A DNA stretch of 64,000 nt from S139-23 sp047639315 (GTDB lineage: Bacteria; Planctomycetota; GCA-002687715; DRQF01). Shown piece by piece: positions 9,409 through 18,913 of the stretch. Location: assembly GCA_047639315.1 (NCBI GenBank), contig JBLINQ010000006.1:1-64000 (forward strand), given 5' to 3'. Within the stretch, counting starts at the first letter, position 1. Every line of letters begins with the position of its first letter. The notes below the pieces were generated by a model that worked only from the letters and a program-made list of their open reading frames with translations, was not told the DNA's origin and did not search any database. A program made the position numbers and the translations under genes.

Positions 9409-9563
9409 CGAGAGCCATTTATTCTTTGGCTTCAGCCAAGCTCGCCGATATTAGACCGAAACCCCACACCAAGATACACGTAGTAAGTCGGGCGCTACGA
9501 ATCATAGACGCAGCGCCATGCTCAGTTAAAAGAGCAGAAATTGTAATCAAGAGGAATGATCAT

Positions 9564-11735
9564 ATGGCTCAGTCAATCTCGTTACGGAGTGTCATATTCT
9601 CCGTGGCGCTCATCGGCACTTTATTTATTGCGTTTCCGTCGACATCGGCCGACGAGGGCCAATGGCCGCTCAGCATGGTGCATAAGCTCGACTTAGTCAA
9701 AGCTGGCATCAAGGTGCCGGCCAGCGAAATTTTCAACGACAAGAAACCAAGTCTTGTCGATGCCATTTGTCGGGTTGGAGGAGCAACCGGTTCCTTCGTC
9801 TCTGATACCGGGCTTATCCTCACCAATCACCATGTCGCTTTCGATGCCGTCAGCAAAGCAAGCACACCGGAGCAAGATTATCTTCATGACGGTTTTGTCG
9901 CGAATACTCTCGCCGACGAAGTAATCGCGCAGGGTTACACGGCAAGAATCACGGTCGGTTACCGCGACGTTTCGAAGGAAGTGCTGAGCGTCATTACGCC
10001 GGAAATGTCTCCCGTTGAACGTAGCCGTGCTGTTGCCGCCAAGCGCCGTACCATTGTCACCCAAGCGAAGAAAGACACACCAAGCCTTGATGCTGAAGTG
10101 GCCGAGATGTTTCAAGGACGCAACTACGTTCTCTTTCAATATGAGCTCCTCAAAGATGTGCGCATGGTAGTCGTGCCACCACGATCCGTAGGCGAGTATG
10201 GCGGCGAAACAGACAACTGGATTTGGCCTCGTCATACTGGCGACTTTGCCTTCCTGAGAGCCTATGTCGGCCCGGATGGAAACCCTGCCCCCTACTCCAA
10301 AGAAAACATTCCCTTTAGACCAAAGCGCTTCTTGAAGATTAACGCCAAGGGAGTTTCAAGTGGTGACGCTGTGTTTCTCTTGGGTTATCCAGGAAGCACG
10401 TTCCGTCATCAATCCGCAGCCTTCGTCGCGCACGATCAATTCATCAAGATGCCATTCGTCGCCGACCTCTATGAAGAGCGCATTCGCCTGATGGAGAATC
10501 TGTCGGCCAATGACCGTGGACTCCGATTGAAGTTAGGCCCTCAAATTAAGGGCCTGGCCAATACCATGAAAAACTATCGAGGAAAGCTCCTTGGACTTTC
10601 CCGTTTGAATCTTGTGGCGAAAAAGAAAGCCGAAGAGCAAGAGCTCATGAAGTGGATTGAGGCGACGGAGGAAAGACGCAAGAACTACGGCCAGGTTTTG
10701 GCGCGTGTCAACGAGATCTACGCCCAGATGCGTCTTGATACCCGGCTCAACTATGCGCGGTATCGACTCAATTCTGCACACCTGTGGCAAACAGCAACCT
10801 TGGCGCACGATGCCCAAGAGTTCTTGAACACAAAACAAGAAGATCGGCCAAAGAACTTCCAAAACGCTTCCATCACTCGAACGCTCGAAAGAGCAATCGC
10901 CGGTGAGAAAGCCGCCATGCCAGGAATGAACGTCTTGGAAGTTGCCGGGGGCGTCAAGATGGCCTTAGACTTGGAAGCCGAGTCCGGGATCGAAGCACTC
11001 AGTGCTTGGCGCAAAGAACTGGTGGCCAGTCACGGAACCGATGACCATCAAAAATTAGCGGAAAAAGTAGCCGACCTCACTCGACTTTCCAGCCCTGAAT
11101 TCCGCACTTCTCTCTTCGATCCGACGAACACCGACAGGAACGATGACCTCTACGCCCTCATCGGGATCTTGAAGGAGCCATTTACCGAAGGCCGTAAGAG
11201 AGGTCAGGCTTTCCGGGGTGAACTCGATGCGTTGATGGCACTTTATGTTGATGCCAAGAGCCAATGGAAAGCGGAGGATTTCTGTCCTGACGCTAACTTC
11301 ACCTTGCGCATGACCTTCGGCCGAATTCGGAGTTATGAGCCACAAGACGGTGTCACCTACCACCCGCTCACAACTCTGAGCGGCATGGTTGCAAAAGCAA
11401 CGGGAAAAGAACCCTTCGACGCACCAAAGGAACTCATTGACTTGTGGCGCAAGAAGGACTTCGGCAACTACATGGACAAGGACCTAAACGATGTCCCAGT
11501 TGGCATCCTCTATGATTGCGACACAACAGGTGGCAACTCGGGTTCCCCAGTCATGAACAGCGTTGGCGAAGTCATTGGCTTGAACTTTGATCGAGCCTAT
11601 GAGGCAACAATCAATGATTATCAATGGTCGAGTGACTACTCTCGTTCCATTGGTGTCGATATCCGCTACGTCTTGTGGATTACTGAAAAGCTGATGGGTT
11701 CAACACGCGTGATCAAGGAGGTTACAGGCAAGTAA
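9564..11735 (+). CDS. S46-family dipeptidyl-peptidase, DPP11-like
   Basis: 723 residues from the ATG at 9564, which has a GAGG ribosome site and starts a signal peptide (MAQSISLRSVIFSVALIGTL). The longer frame from 9426 has neither. The chymotrypsin-fold signatures of family S46 are clear: TNHHVAFDA with the catalytic His near residue 89-90, and GGNSGSPV with the nucleophile Ser near 659. Eighteen residues after that Ser is Arg (LNFDRAYE), the position where Porphyromonas DPP11 has Arg (acidic P1 preference) and DPP7 has Gly. It probably trims Asp/Glu-containing dipeptides from peptides in the periplasm, supporting amino-acid scavenging. Confidence 0.9.
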   Translation: MAQSISLRSVIFSVALIGTLFIAFPSTSADEGQWPLSMVHKLDLVKAGIKVPASEIFNDKKPSLVDAICRVGGATGSFVSDTGLILTNHHVAFDAVSKASTPEQDYLHDGFVANTLADEVIAQGYTARITVGYRDVSKEVLSVITPEMSPVERSRAVAAKRRTIVTQAKKDTPSLDAEVAEMFQGRNYVLFQYELLKDVRMVVVPPRSVGEYGGETDNWIWPRHTGDFAFLRAYVGPDGNPAPYSKENIPFRPKRFLKINAKGVSSGDAVFLLGYPGSTFRHQSAAFVAHDQFIKMPFVADLYEERIRLMENLSANDRGLRLKLGPQIKGLANTMKNYRGKLLGLSRLNLVAKKKAEEQELMKWIEATEERRKNYGQVLARVNEIYAQMRLDTRLNYARYRLNSAHLWQTATLAHDAQEFLNTKQEDRPKNFQNASITRTLERAIAGEKAAMPGMNVLEVAGGVKMALDLEAESGIEALSAWRKELVASHGTDDHQKLAEKVADLTRLSSPEFRTSLFDPTNTDRNDDLYALIGILKEPFTEGRKRGQAFRGELDALMALYVDAKSQWKAEDFCPDANFTLRMTFGRIRSYEPQDGVTYHPLTTLSGMVAKATGKEPFDAPKELIDLWRKKDFGNYMDKDLNDVPVGILYDCDTTGGNSGSPVMNSVGEVIGLNFDRAYEATINDYQWSSDYSRSIGVDIRYVLWITEKLMGSTRVIKEVTGK

Positions 11736-11764
11736 CCACCGAACCCCCTGGTTAGAATGCAAAA

Positions 11765-11806
11765 GAAGCGGAGACAAATTCATATCTGTCTCCGCTTCAT
11801 TTTTTT
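11765..11806. terminator. rho-independent terminator between convergent genes
   Basis: A perfect 12-bp stem (GAAGCGGAGACA at 11765-11776 with its complement at 11787-11798), a 10-base loop and a T-run at 11800-11806. It serves the S46 peptidase gene; the weaker A-rich 5' flank may let it also stop the converging lipoprotein gene. Confidence 0.9.
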
Positions 11807-11827
11807 GCTGAGTCTAAAAGTTAGTGA

Positions 11828-12856
11828 TTAGAGACCACTCACTTTGAGCACTTCGCCCTTGTCAGAGTCGAATTCGGTGCCCAATTGAGCAATAAAGAGA
11901 TTGCCCCCAGGACCGAACCCACAACTAACCGGCCCGTTCAAACGAATGTCAATCATGGACATCTCGATTTTGCCCTCTGCCTTCAGAGAAACACGAGCCA
12001 ATGCGCCCTGATTCACCTTCGTGAGCGCCCAGTTGTTGTCGACAACCATCAGGTCGTCACTGCCAGGAACGCGCGCCATGCCCATCGGATCCTTGAGGCC
12101 TGTGAGCTGCCACTGCCCGAGCACTTTTGCAGTTTTCTTGTCCCACTTGACGACGAGCCCATCATCGGCACCGCCCTTGCCAGAGAAGAGCGCTAAGATG
12201 CTGTTGTCATCCCAGTTAAGAATCTGCATCGGCGAATTGATCTTGATGCCGTTGACGTCAGCAGAAGCGAAGGTCGACAATTTCTTGCCGGCGACATCAC
12301 ATTGAAGAATCCAACTATTGTCGTCGGAACCCTGGCCACAAAGATAAATCATCTTCATGTCACCTGAGGCGCTCATGCCGGTTAGGTTGCCTTCTCCTTT
12401 TTCAGGAGCGACGCCAGCAGGAACCATGGTGTTGCTTGCCACACCGCTGTTAGCTTTGCCTGGTCCACTGAAGAACAACAATGTTTCCTTGCCATCCTTT
12501 TTCCCGCCGTCGGTGACAACGAGAGTCTTCCCCAGCCAAATGGCGGAGAGCGGGCCCAATTTAAAGCGCTTGGTGTCGGTCTCCTTGTCGATCTTCCAAA
12601 ACTCCGTGTCGAAGTCTGTGACATAGTCCACCAACTTACCGTCACGCAGAACAACGACGCGTCCGTTGCCGCTATCGCAAATCGTCAATTCTCCGGCAGG
12701 AGAAAACGAGACACAAGAAGGGTTCATCAAACCCTTGGCAACAACGGTGACCTTGGGTGTTCCCGAGCTACCATCGTTTGATTCTGGTTTCGCTTCGCCG
12801 CAGCCAAATGTGAGAGCACATGCCGCTAAGATCACGATTATTTTGCTATTCGTCAT
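11828..12856 (-). CDS. lipoprotein with NHL/SMP-30-like beta-propeller
   Basis: 342 residues. A lipoprotein signal peptide ends in LTFGC (Cys 19). The rest consists of repeated blade-like segments (PSCVSFSPAGELTICDSGNGRVVVLRDGKLVDY, later DDLMVVDNNWALTKV and GNLFIAQLGTEFDSDKGEVLKVSG), typical of NHL or SMP-30-like six-bladed propellers. Such proteins bind ligands or act as lactonases; no metal-binding set is obvious, so function is open. AAGAGAAG lies just upstream of the ATG. The Dot1-like gene lies 56 bases upstream on the same strand. Confidence 0.7.
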   Translation of the reverse strand: MTNSKIIVILAACALTFGCGEAKPESNDGSSGTPKVTVVAKGLMNPSCVSFSPAGELTICDSGNGRVVVLRDGKLVDYVTDFDTEFWKIDKETDTKRFKLGPLSAIWLGKTLVVTDGGKKDGKETLLFFSGPGKANSGVASNTMVPAGVAPEKGEGNLTGMSASGDMKMIYLCGQGSDDNSWILQCDVAGKKLSTFASADVNGIKINSPMQILNWDDNSILALFSGKGGADDGLVVKWDKKTAKVLGQWQLTGLKDPMGMARVPGSDDLMVVDNNWALTKVNQGALARVSLKAEGKIEMSMIDIRLNGPVSCGFGPGGNLFIAQLGTEFDSDKGEVLKVSGL

Positions 12857-12912
12857 CAGTCTTCTCTTTACCTATTGCCATTCGGAACTGCCATCTGTGG
12901 GCAGAATAACCT

Positions 12913-13521
12913 TCAAAGCCGCTTTGGACCATAAATGTACAAGCGGTTATTTTTGCTCCAAGTCATCTCAAGGTCCAGTTCTCCGATCTCCCGGATCTGA
13001 CTCGACCATCCCTGAGGTAGCCGTTTTAGGGTGCAGAGAGCACGAAACCGTGGGGAGGCATGGGCTTGCGCAGCCAAAGCGGTCATTAGAGTGGCCGGAA
13101 AACAGAGAGAACCGGCATAGATCACCGTCGTAGAATGAGGCAGATGATCCCGGAAATCACCAAGAAGGAAGTCTGCCCGATCCACCAGGCTCGGACTTTC
13201 CGCAACGAGTTGGGCTTCGGCCTTCGCCCTCAATGCGATCTGATGTCGAAAATCAGACATTTCGATCCCTACGGCCTGCCCCACGTTTGTTTCAAACACC
13301 GATTGCAGGATCAATCGCCCCGTCCCACTGCCACAATCGACGAGACAGTCATCTTCTTCCAATTTGAGCCAACGGAGTAACATTGTGGCGGCACTTGGAT
13401 GAATCTCACCGTAGGTGGATGAACCATCCCCACAATTCTGCTCAACAGCACGTCGGTCCTCAGGACCAGCGTCAGACCCGGAGGGAAGTGAAGAATAGAT
13501 ATCGTCTAATAGTCGTGACAT
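12913..13521 (-). CDS. class I SAM-dependent methyltransferase with Dot1-like motifs
   Basis: 202 residues. Motif I is VDCGSGTGRLILQ (about 57-69), preceded by TYGEIHP and followed by AVGIEMSDFRHQIALRA. This order (YGE, D-x-GSG-x-G-x-x-x-LQ, then GIE) is the signature of the Dot1 histone-lysine methyltransferase fold. LGDFRDH later matches its DxxF-type site. The protein is small, with none of the eukaryotic extensions. Dot1-like bacterial enzymes exist but their substrates are mostly unknown, so a protein-lysine target is inference. No strong ribosome site precedes the ATG at 13521. Confidence 0.65.
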   Translation of the reverse strand: MSRLLDDIYSSLPSGSDAGPEDRRAVEQNCGDGSSTYGEIHPSAATMLLRWLKLEEDDCLVDCGSGTGRLILQSVFETNVGQAVGIEMSDFRHQIALRAKAEAQLVAESPSLVDRADFLLGDFRDHLPHSTTVIYAGSLCFPATLMTALAAQAHASPRFRALCTLKRLPQGWSSQIREIGELDLEMTWSKNNRLYIYGPKRL

Positions 13522-13786
13522 GATATATAGGGCGTCGGGGCGTACCAGCCGACCTCAAGTCCTTCTGCGGAATACTGCCACATAATGGATCAGGATACCA
13601 AACCACGACAACCTGTGGGCCGCCCCTGGCACCACACCAAGGCAGTTAGTTAAAGCGTTTGTATGACGTTGCGGACTGAAAGAGACATCACGCCCCTGCA
13701 CTCATAGATAACTCATCACATCTTTCGAATTGTCGCGTTTGCCGGCTGCTCCATTCGTCTTCGATGATGCCATGTTAAATCTTGGA

Positions 13787-14626
13787 TCAAACTGAGTTTT
13801 TCAGGCGAATTCGGTCAAGAGTTTTCCTTGCCTGTATTGCTTCGTCGTTCAGTCCCATAGCGAGATTCCAATTCACCGTACCGATGAGATAGAGAATCTC
13901 GAGCACTGAGATCCACTCAGTAACACCTTCGTCCCACGTCGTCCCATAACTCTCAATGAAGGCTGATTTCGCTGCCTCGTTCTGAGGCCAAGATTCCATA
14001 TGGAGCTTCAAGAAGTCGGTCTCGGCCACGTCCATGTGGGCGTTTTCGAAGTCTAATAAGGCGAATGGAACCGACCCATCAACCTGCCAATTCCGTCCAA
14101 CGTAGTCGCCATGACATGGAACACGTGTCCGGGCAGGTAAATCTGACAGCCGTGTCGACACGCCCGCAACAAATCCCAGGAGATCATTGACGAGCCAAGG
14201 ACGTGCACTCTCTATGACTTCTCGAAACCTCAACTCCATGGCTCGCCAAAGAGGCATCGCATCCTGATTCTCAATATCCAAATCGTGGAGTTCTCTTAAT
14301 GCTCGCCCGGCAACTTGACTCAGTTCAATAGAATCGGATTCGTCGGGCGTGGGAGTTCTCCCCGGCAGTCGTGTCATGAGGATAGAAGGTGCTGGATCAG
14401 TCAAGGCGCGGACGATCTCTGGGCAAGGAAAGGAAAGGAGAGGAGACCAATGAGTCAGAGCATTTAATTCTCGTCGCTGAGCTCTTGCCGACTGATATCT
14501 CTTGAGGACGAACTTGTCACCTTGATTGTCTTTGAGAAAAACAAGTTCGTTAGTCGCATCAATACTCGATTTATCCTCAGACTCGTCCGCCTGATAACGC
14601 TGATCGAGATCACCCCACAGTTCCAT
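13787..14626 (-). CDS. aminoglycoside phosphotransferase (APH) family kinase-like protein
   Basis: 279 residues with the APH fold: an N-lobe Lys in DKFVLKRYQSARAQRRELNAL, a catalytic loop PCHGDYVGRNW (H-G-D-x-x-x-x-N, about 173-183) and the metal-binding LLDFENAHMD. These enzymes phosphorylate small molecules such as antibiotics, choline, homoserine or sugars; the substrate cannot be told from sequence. GGGG lies just upstream of the ATG. It starts eight bases after the stop of the 560-residue secreted protein gene and is probably the second gene of that transcript. Confidence 0.8.
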   Translation of the reverse strand: MELWGDLDQRYQADESEDKSSIDATNELVFLKDNQGDKFVLKRYQSARAQRRELNALTHWSPLLSFPCPEIVRALTDPAPSILMTRLPGRTPTPDESDSIELSQVAGRALRELHDLDIENQDAMPLWRAMELRFREVIESARPWLVNDLLGFVAGVSTRLSDLPARTRVPCHGDYVGRNWQVDGSVPFALLDFENAHMDVAETDFLKLHMESWPQNEAAKSAFIESYGTTWDEGVTEWISVLEILYLIGTVNWNLAMGLNDEAIQARKTLDRIRLKNSV

Positions 14627-14634
14627 GAATTCCC

Positions 14635-16317
14635 CTACCGTCCAGAACCATCCATACGGACTTGCCCAACTTGATGGACCTCACCTTGTCGCAGCATCAT
14701 AACCTGCTTCGTGCCCTTCAGGTGAATCTCACCAGGAAGAACTGGAATACGGAAATGACGACCAGCAGGAATGGCGTGTTTGAAGATCCAAATGTTCTTC
14801 TTTGACAAATGAGCTAAGCTCGCAGCCAACCCGACAACGGGTTCATCAGGTTGGGCCATCACCTCCCCTTCGATCCAGGCAGCGGGTCTTAAGAGCATGG
14901 TGTTGCTTTCCAGCTCTCTGTCCGGAATCAGGACAACTCGATGACTGCCTGCAAAAGCAATGGAGGAATCGACAAGTGTGGCGATCACAATGATCTCTTG
15001 AGGGCCCTCGGTCAATACGATCTTCGTCTTCACGACACCATGGGTAGCATAAGTAGTGCTCCTCACTATCAGATCGCCATGACTTCCGACGGCCAGAATA
15101 TCAACCCGAAACCTATTCTCTGGGTCAGGTATCTGAATCTCCAAATCAGCTGTGACTTTCCTGAGATAGGCTTCTTCCAAAACTTGAAGTTCTGGCTGGT
15201 CAGCAGAAAACACCAGCCCCTCGCTCTCAATCCTCTCCCAATTCATGTCATCAATTGGCTCTTGCCCGACCTCAGCAAGGAGCCACTGACCAGGTCGTAA
15301 TCCACCGATTCTGAATTCGTCGCCAATGGGGAGACGTTTCGGTGTGTATGGCCAGTCGGCAAGCGGATCCATTGGCTCGACCATTAAGACTCTTGTCGGT
15401 AATTGGGTTGATATCGATATGTGATTTCCATCGAAATCGACCGGCTGAATGATCAATGTCGCGCTCAAACCGACGTCGAAAGAAAGAACACCAAGGTCTC
15501 GCCTGGTCCCAGATGACAAATCAAATCGATGGGTCAAGAAGCGATGTGTCTGCTGGTTGTCAAGCCAAGTAACGAGAAGTTCCATGGGCCCCGATTGAAC
15601 GTGATCGAAAGCGAAGCGCCCATCTGACACCGATTGATGTTGCCGCGCTACGACCCGGTCGACTTGCTTCAGGGGATCCTCACCGACAATCTCGCGGGTT
15701 AGGAGCTTCACAAAGGCGCGCCCCATGATTGGCAACGACTCAAAGGCAAGAGACCCAACGACTCGTGCAAAAGGCTCAACATCAATCGACTTAGACACGT
15801 GTTCATTTGCCTTAAGCACAAGAAGCCCTGAGAGATCACCAGGTATCGGATTCACGTGAAATCCATTTCCAATCAGTTCAACAGCCTTCTTTTCGAAAGG
15901 TGGATCAAACTCCAATTGGTGCCCGCTCTTGAGCTGCCATCGATAGGCTCCCGGAGTCAAACTCGTGAATTGAAGAAGACCATCCATATCACTTTGCTTC
16001 TGCGGCGACGCCGAACCAGTCTCTTGGTCGATAAGAACGACGCGCACGCCAAGAACCGGATTTCGATCTACTGAGTCTTCGAACTTCAACGTCAGAGTCG
16101 CAGTGTGACTCCCAACGATTTCATCTGCGACTCGCTTTACTCCTTGCTCGGTCGCTGGAGAATCATGTATCGGAGTAGGTTGAGACCGCGAAGACAAGAC
16201 TTCATTTGGCTCCACCTCTCCGATCAGTGAATTCTCATCTGTTGAATCAGCGGCCAGAATCCACAGCAGTATCCCGAGGCCCAGTACCATCGAAATCAAT
16301 AACTTGCGCGGTGACAT
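14635..16317 (-). CDS. membrane-anchored protein with carboxypeptidase-regulatory-like domain
   Basis: 560 residues. An N-terminal helix (SPRKLLISMVLGLGILLWILA) anchors or exports it; a strong AAGGAG precedes the ATG. At about residues 75-135 it has a CarboxypepD_reg/CnaB-like unit (LTLKFEDSVDRNPVLGVRVVLID ... LTPGAYRWQLKSG), followed by further beta-rich repeats with the same rhythm. No enzymatic motif is seen. This kind of protein is frequent among secreted proteins of planctomycetes. Its role is unknown; binding or adhesion is a guess. Confidence 0.6.
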   Translation of the reverse strand: MSPRKLLISMVLGLGILLWILAADSTDENSLIGEVEPNEVLSSRSQPTPIHDSPATEQGVKRVADEIVGSHTATLTLKFEDSVDRNPVLGVRVVLIDQETGSASPQKQSDMDGLLQFTSLTPGAYRWQLKSGHQLEFDPPFEKKAVELIGNGFHVNPIPGDLSGLLVLKANEHVSKSIDVEPFARVVGSLAFESLPIMGRAFVKLLTREIVGEDPLKQVDRVVARQHQSVSDGRFAFDHVQSGPMELLVTWLDNQQTHRFLTHRFDLSSGTRRDLGVLSFDVGLSATLIIQPVDFDGNHISISTQLPTRVLMVEPMDPLADWPYTPKRLPIGDEFRIGGLRPGQWLLAEVGQEPIDDMNWERIESEGLVFSADQPELQVLEEAYLRKVTADLEIQIPDPENRFRVDILAVGSHGDLIVRSTTYATHGVVKTKIVLTEGPQEIIVIATLVDSSIAFAGSHRVVLIPDRELESNTMLLRPAAWIEGEVMAQPDEPVVGLAASLAHLSKKNIWIFKHAIPAGRHFRIPVLPGEIHLKGTKQVMMLRQGEVHQVGQVRMDGSGR

Positions 16318-16342
16318 GTTTGATCTATCTCCTTAGTTGCGA

Positions 16343-17116
16343 CTACCGGGTTGGGCACATGGCATGCGTAATGAGGACAAAGCGGACAGAGACTCCGCCT
16401 GTCAATTTGCAAAAAGCTTGTCCCTTACCGCCAGATGAGCCTTTGGCCCAAATGAAGACCGAAGCCTTGGATATCGTCCGATAGCGAAACTTCTTTACTG
16501 GACAAGCGAAGTCTGCGATGTAATCGAGATCGGCATCCATAATGAGCCCACTGCCAGAGAACCAAGCAATGGGGATCGATGTACCGACACTCACACCACC
16601 GACTCGAGGGATCCCAAAATCAAGCCCCAAGGTAAATGTCGGCAGCCCTTCGACCCTGGTATTGTGTGCGCCGTTGGTAACCAGAGCCTCGGCATGATCC
16701 CTGGCGTCGTCAAGCCAGTAGTCGCCACGGCAGTAGGCCAACGTCGCAGACTTGCCTAACCCTGGTCCTTTTGTCTGGTTCTCTGTCGACACCGCCGCTA
16801 AGACTCGTACTTCAATTTCTCCAACTCCGGGCGGAAGGTGGCGCCAAAGTTCAAAGTGAATGCCTTTCTTGGGCGAGTGAGAATAGACGACACTCTCAGA
16901 CAGTGATTTTGCGCGAGCCTCACCGACGCCACTGATACTGCTGGGAGATACTTTTATCTTGTAGGACTTGTTCCAGTAACCTGTCACACCATCCTTCTTG
17001 GCATAAGTTTTATTGCCCGTGGAGAATAGGTCAACTTGAACCCATGCTGCCTGAAGCGGCGAGATAAGTGCAGCTAAAGTAATGATCAACCCTAAGAGTA
17101 TTCGTTTGCTAAACAT
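16343..17116 (-). CDS. secreted protein of unknown function
   Basis: 257 residues from the ATG at 17116, with AAGGAAC close upstream; the longer frame to 17146 lacks a ribosome site. A signal peptide (MFSKRILLGLIITLAALISPLQA) is followed by AWVQVDLFSTGNKTYAKK. The mature protein is rich in Gly, Ser and aromatic residues, suggesting beta structure, and has three Cys. No family is recognised. It sits just upstream of the 560-residue protein on the same strand, and that neighbour's start lies 26 bases beyond its stop. Confidence 0.6.
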   Translation of the reverse strand: MFSKRILLGLIITLAALISPLQAAWVQVDLFSTGNKTYAKKDGVTGYWNKSYKIKVSPSSISGVGEARAKSLSESVVYSHSPKKGIHFELWRHLPPGVGEIEVRVLAAVSTENQTKGPGLGKSATLAYCRGDYWLDDARDHAEALVTNGAHNTRVEGLPTFTLGLDFGIPRVGGVSVGTSIPIAWFSGSGLIMDADLDYIADFACPVKKFRYRTISKASVFIWAKGSSGGKGQAFCKLTGGVSVRFVLITHAMCPTR

Positions 17117-17358
17117 GCGTGTTCCTTTGCATTGAACCGCCATCAAGAGAGGTTTGTTGCCAAAACTCCAGACGTCAACTGCGCCAACATGGACCCCAAG
17201 AAATTTTCATATGGTGATGTGAAGGTGACATCGAGAATTCCTGGCAAAGTTCTTCATCTACTGGTTGACCATGCACGATCTCAATTATTAAGATTTTGGT
17301 GACTTGTCGGATTAGTTGCTGGCAACGATGACAACGGGAATGAAAAGAAGGCCAAGAC

Positions 17359-17883
17359 ATGACTGATAAGAACAAGACAGTGGCTCAACTCTTGGCAGAA
17401 TTGCCGGAAGATCGTCGCAAATGTATGAAGGCCATGCGCAAAGCGATCAAGGACAACATTGATCCCCTGTTCGAGGAAGGGGTCCAGTCCGGCATGATCT
17501 CATTCCATCTTCCTCACAAAGTCTATCCGGCTGGTTATCACTGCAACCCCAAAACCCCCGTGCCATTTGTGGCCTTGGCGTCACAAAAGAACCATATGGG
17601 CATCTACTTGTTCTGTGTCTACACCGTGCCGGGTGAACCCGAGGCTTTTGCAGCGGCATGGAAGAAGAATGGACGTAAACTCGACATGGGAAAGTCGTGC
17701 GTACGAGTCAAAAAGTTTGAGGACATCGATCTCGACGTCTTGGGCAAGACCATCAAGAAGATGACCGCCAAAAAATTCCTAAGATGCTACGAGGCCATCA
17801 TTCCAGAATCGAAACGTCCAAAGGCTGCGGCGACTAAGAAAGCCACAAAGAAAAAGGCAGCAAAGAAAACAGCCAGAAAGTAA
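17359..17883 (+). CDS. DUF1801-family protein with histone-H1-like lysine tail
   Basis: 174 residues. A DUF1801 domain (about 15-145) is recognised by FEEGVQSGMISFHLPHK, VPFVALASQKNHMGIYLF and the closing KKMTAKKFLRCYE; the family fold is YdhG-like with unknown function. The last ~25 residues are almost only Lys, Ala and Thr (repeats of KKAAKK type), like bacterial histone-H1-like proteins, which suggests nucleic-acid binding. AGAAGG is upstream of the ATG. It is a single gene, followed by a terminator. Confidence 0.8.
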   Translation: MTDKNKTVAQLLAELPEDRRKCMKAMRKAIKDNIDPLFEEGVQSGMISFHLPHKVYPAGYHCNPKTPVPFVALASQKNHMGIYLFCVYTVPGEPEAFAAAWKKNGRKLDMGKSCVRVKKFEDIDLDVLGKTIKKMTAKKFLRCYEAIIPESKRPKAAATKKATKKKAAKKTARK

Positions 17884-17906
17884 CCGACGTGCTGAGCTAA
17901 TAAAAA

Positions 17907-17936
17907 GGGCCCGTCTCTTTGTCAAGAAACGGGCCC
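17907..17936. terminator. bidirectional terminator between convergent genes
   Basis: A GGGCCCGT/ACGGGCCC stem extended by TCTT/AAGA after one mismatch, with a TGTC loop. On the minus strand the stem is followed by TTTTTATT, so it is a strong stop for folE2. On the plus strand the tail is CCTTATTAATT, which is weaker. Confidence 0.85.
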
Positions 17937-17965
17937 CCTTATTAATTCATGCTGTCAACGTCGTC

Positions 17966-18775
17966 TTAGAATCTCTCGACGTAAGCGTAAGCCGAGTGAT
18001 TGTGAATCGACTCAAAATTCTCAACCTCGACGGAATAACCTTCGACCCTAGAGTCAGCGGCAAGTAGCGAGGCGACGTCGCGAACGAGGTCTTCGACAAA
18101 CTTCGGATTATCGTAGGCGCGTTCGGTAACGTATTTCTCGTCCGGACGTTTTAGGACTCCGTAGAGGTCGCAAGAGGCTTGCCCTTCGACCAATTCAATC
18201 AACTCTTCCATCCAGATAAACTGGCTGGCTTTGACAGTGACCGTCACGTGCCCACGCTGATTGTGCGCTCCGCGTTCCGAAATTTTCTTGGAGCAAGGAC
18301 AGAGGGTGGTCACCGGCACAAGCAGTCGCAAAAATTGGCTCTCAACGCCATTTTTGATTTCGCCAATGAGAGTGGCTTGATAGTCCAAGAGTCCTTTGAC
18401 ACCACTGACCGGCGCGCTCTTCTCGACGAAGTATGGGAAGGACATTTCGATGTGGCCATTTTCGGCATCGAGTTTCTCGACCATTTCCCGCGTCATCTGT
18501 TGGAATGAGCCAACGGTGATCTCAAATTCGTGGTCGTTGAGGACCTCGACGAATCGGGACATGTGTGTCCCTTTGAAATTATGAGGCAAACCAACATACA
18601 TGTTGAAATTGGCTACTGTATGTTGGGAACCACCAGCTCGTTTCGCGACCTTGACTGGGTGGAGAATATCTTTGATACCCACCTTGTCGATCGCGATCTG
18701 ACGTTGATCGTGCTCGCCTTGAACATCATCCAAGCTCACGCCTGACTCGTTCCCACCAGTGTTATTTTCGCTCAT
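17966..18775 (-). CDS. folE2: GTP cyclohydrolase I, FolE2 type
   Basis: 269 residues from the ATG at 18775, which has AGAGG eight bases upstream; a longer frame to 18823 was rejected. The FolE2 hallmark LCPCSKKISERGAHNQRG (about 155-172), with the metal-binding Cys, and the C-terminal VENFESIHNHSAYAYVE are present. The enzyme converts GTP to dihydroneopterin triphosphate, the first step toward folate or queuosine-type products. FolE2 tolerates metals other than zinc and is common where FolE is absent or zinc is short. It lies just downstream of ileS, about 140 bases after its stop, on the same strand. Confidence 0.95.
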   Translation of the reverse strand: MSENNTGGNESGVSLDDVQGEHDQRQIAIDKVGIKDILHPVKVAKRAGGSQHTVANFNMYVGLPHNFKGTHMSRFVEVLNDHEFEITVGSFQQMTREMVEKLDAENGHIEMSFPYFVEKSAPVSGVKGLLDYQATLIGEIKNGVESQFLRLLVPVTTLCPCSKKISERGAHNQRGHVTVTVKASQFIWMEELIELVEGQASCDLYGVLKRPDEKYVTERAYDNPKFVEDLVRDVASLLAADSRVEGYSVEVENFESIHNHSAYAYVERF

Positions 18776-18913
18776 TCTTCTACCTCTGCGGTCGCTTCGG
18801 AAAGCGACAAGAGTTCTGTTCAATCGGTCCGTTTTTGCCCGCTTTGGGCACCGTTCGATGCTCCACAGGGTATCTCACCCAACCGGAGCACACAAAGCAA
18901 GCTCGATTGCTTC

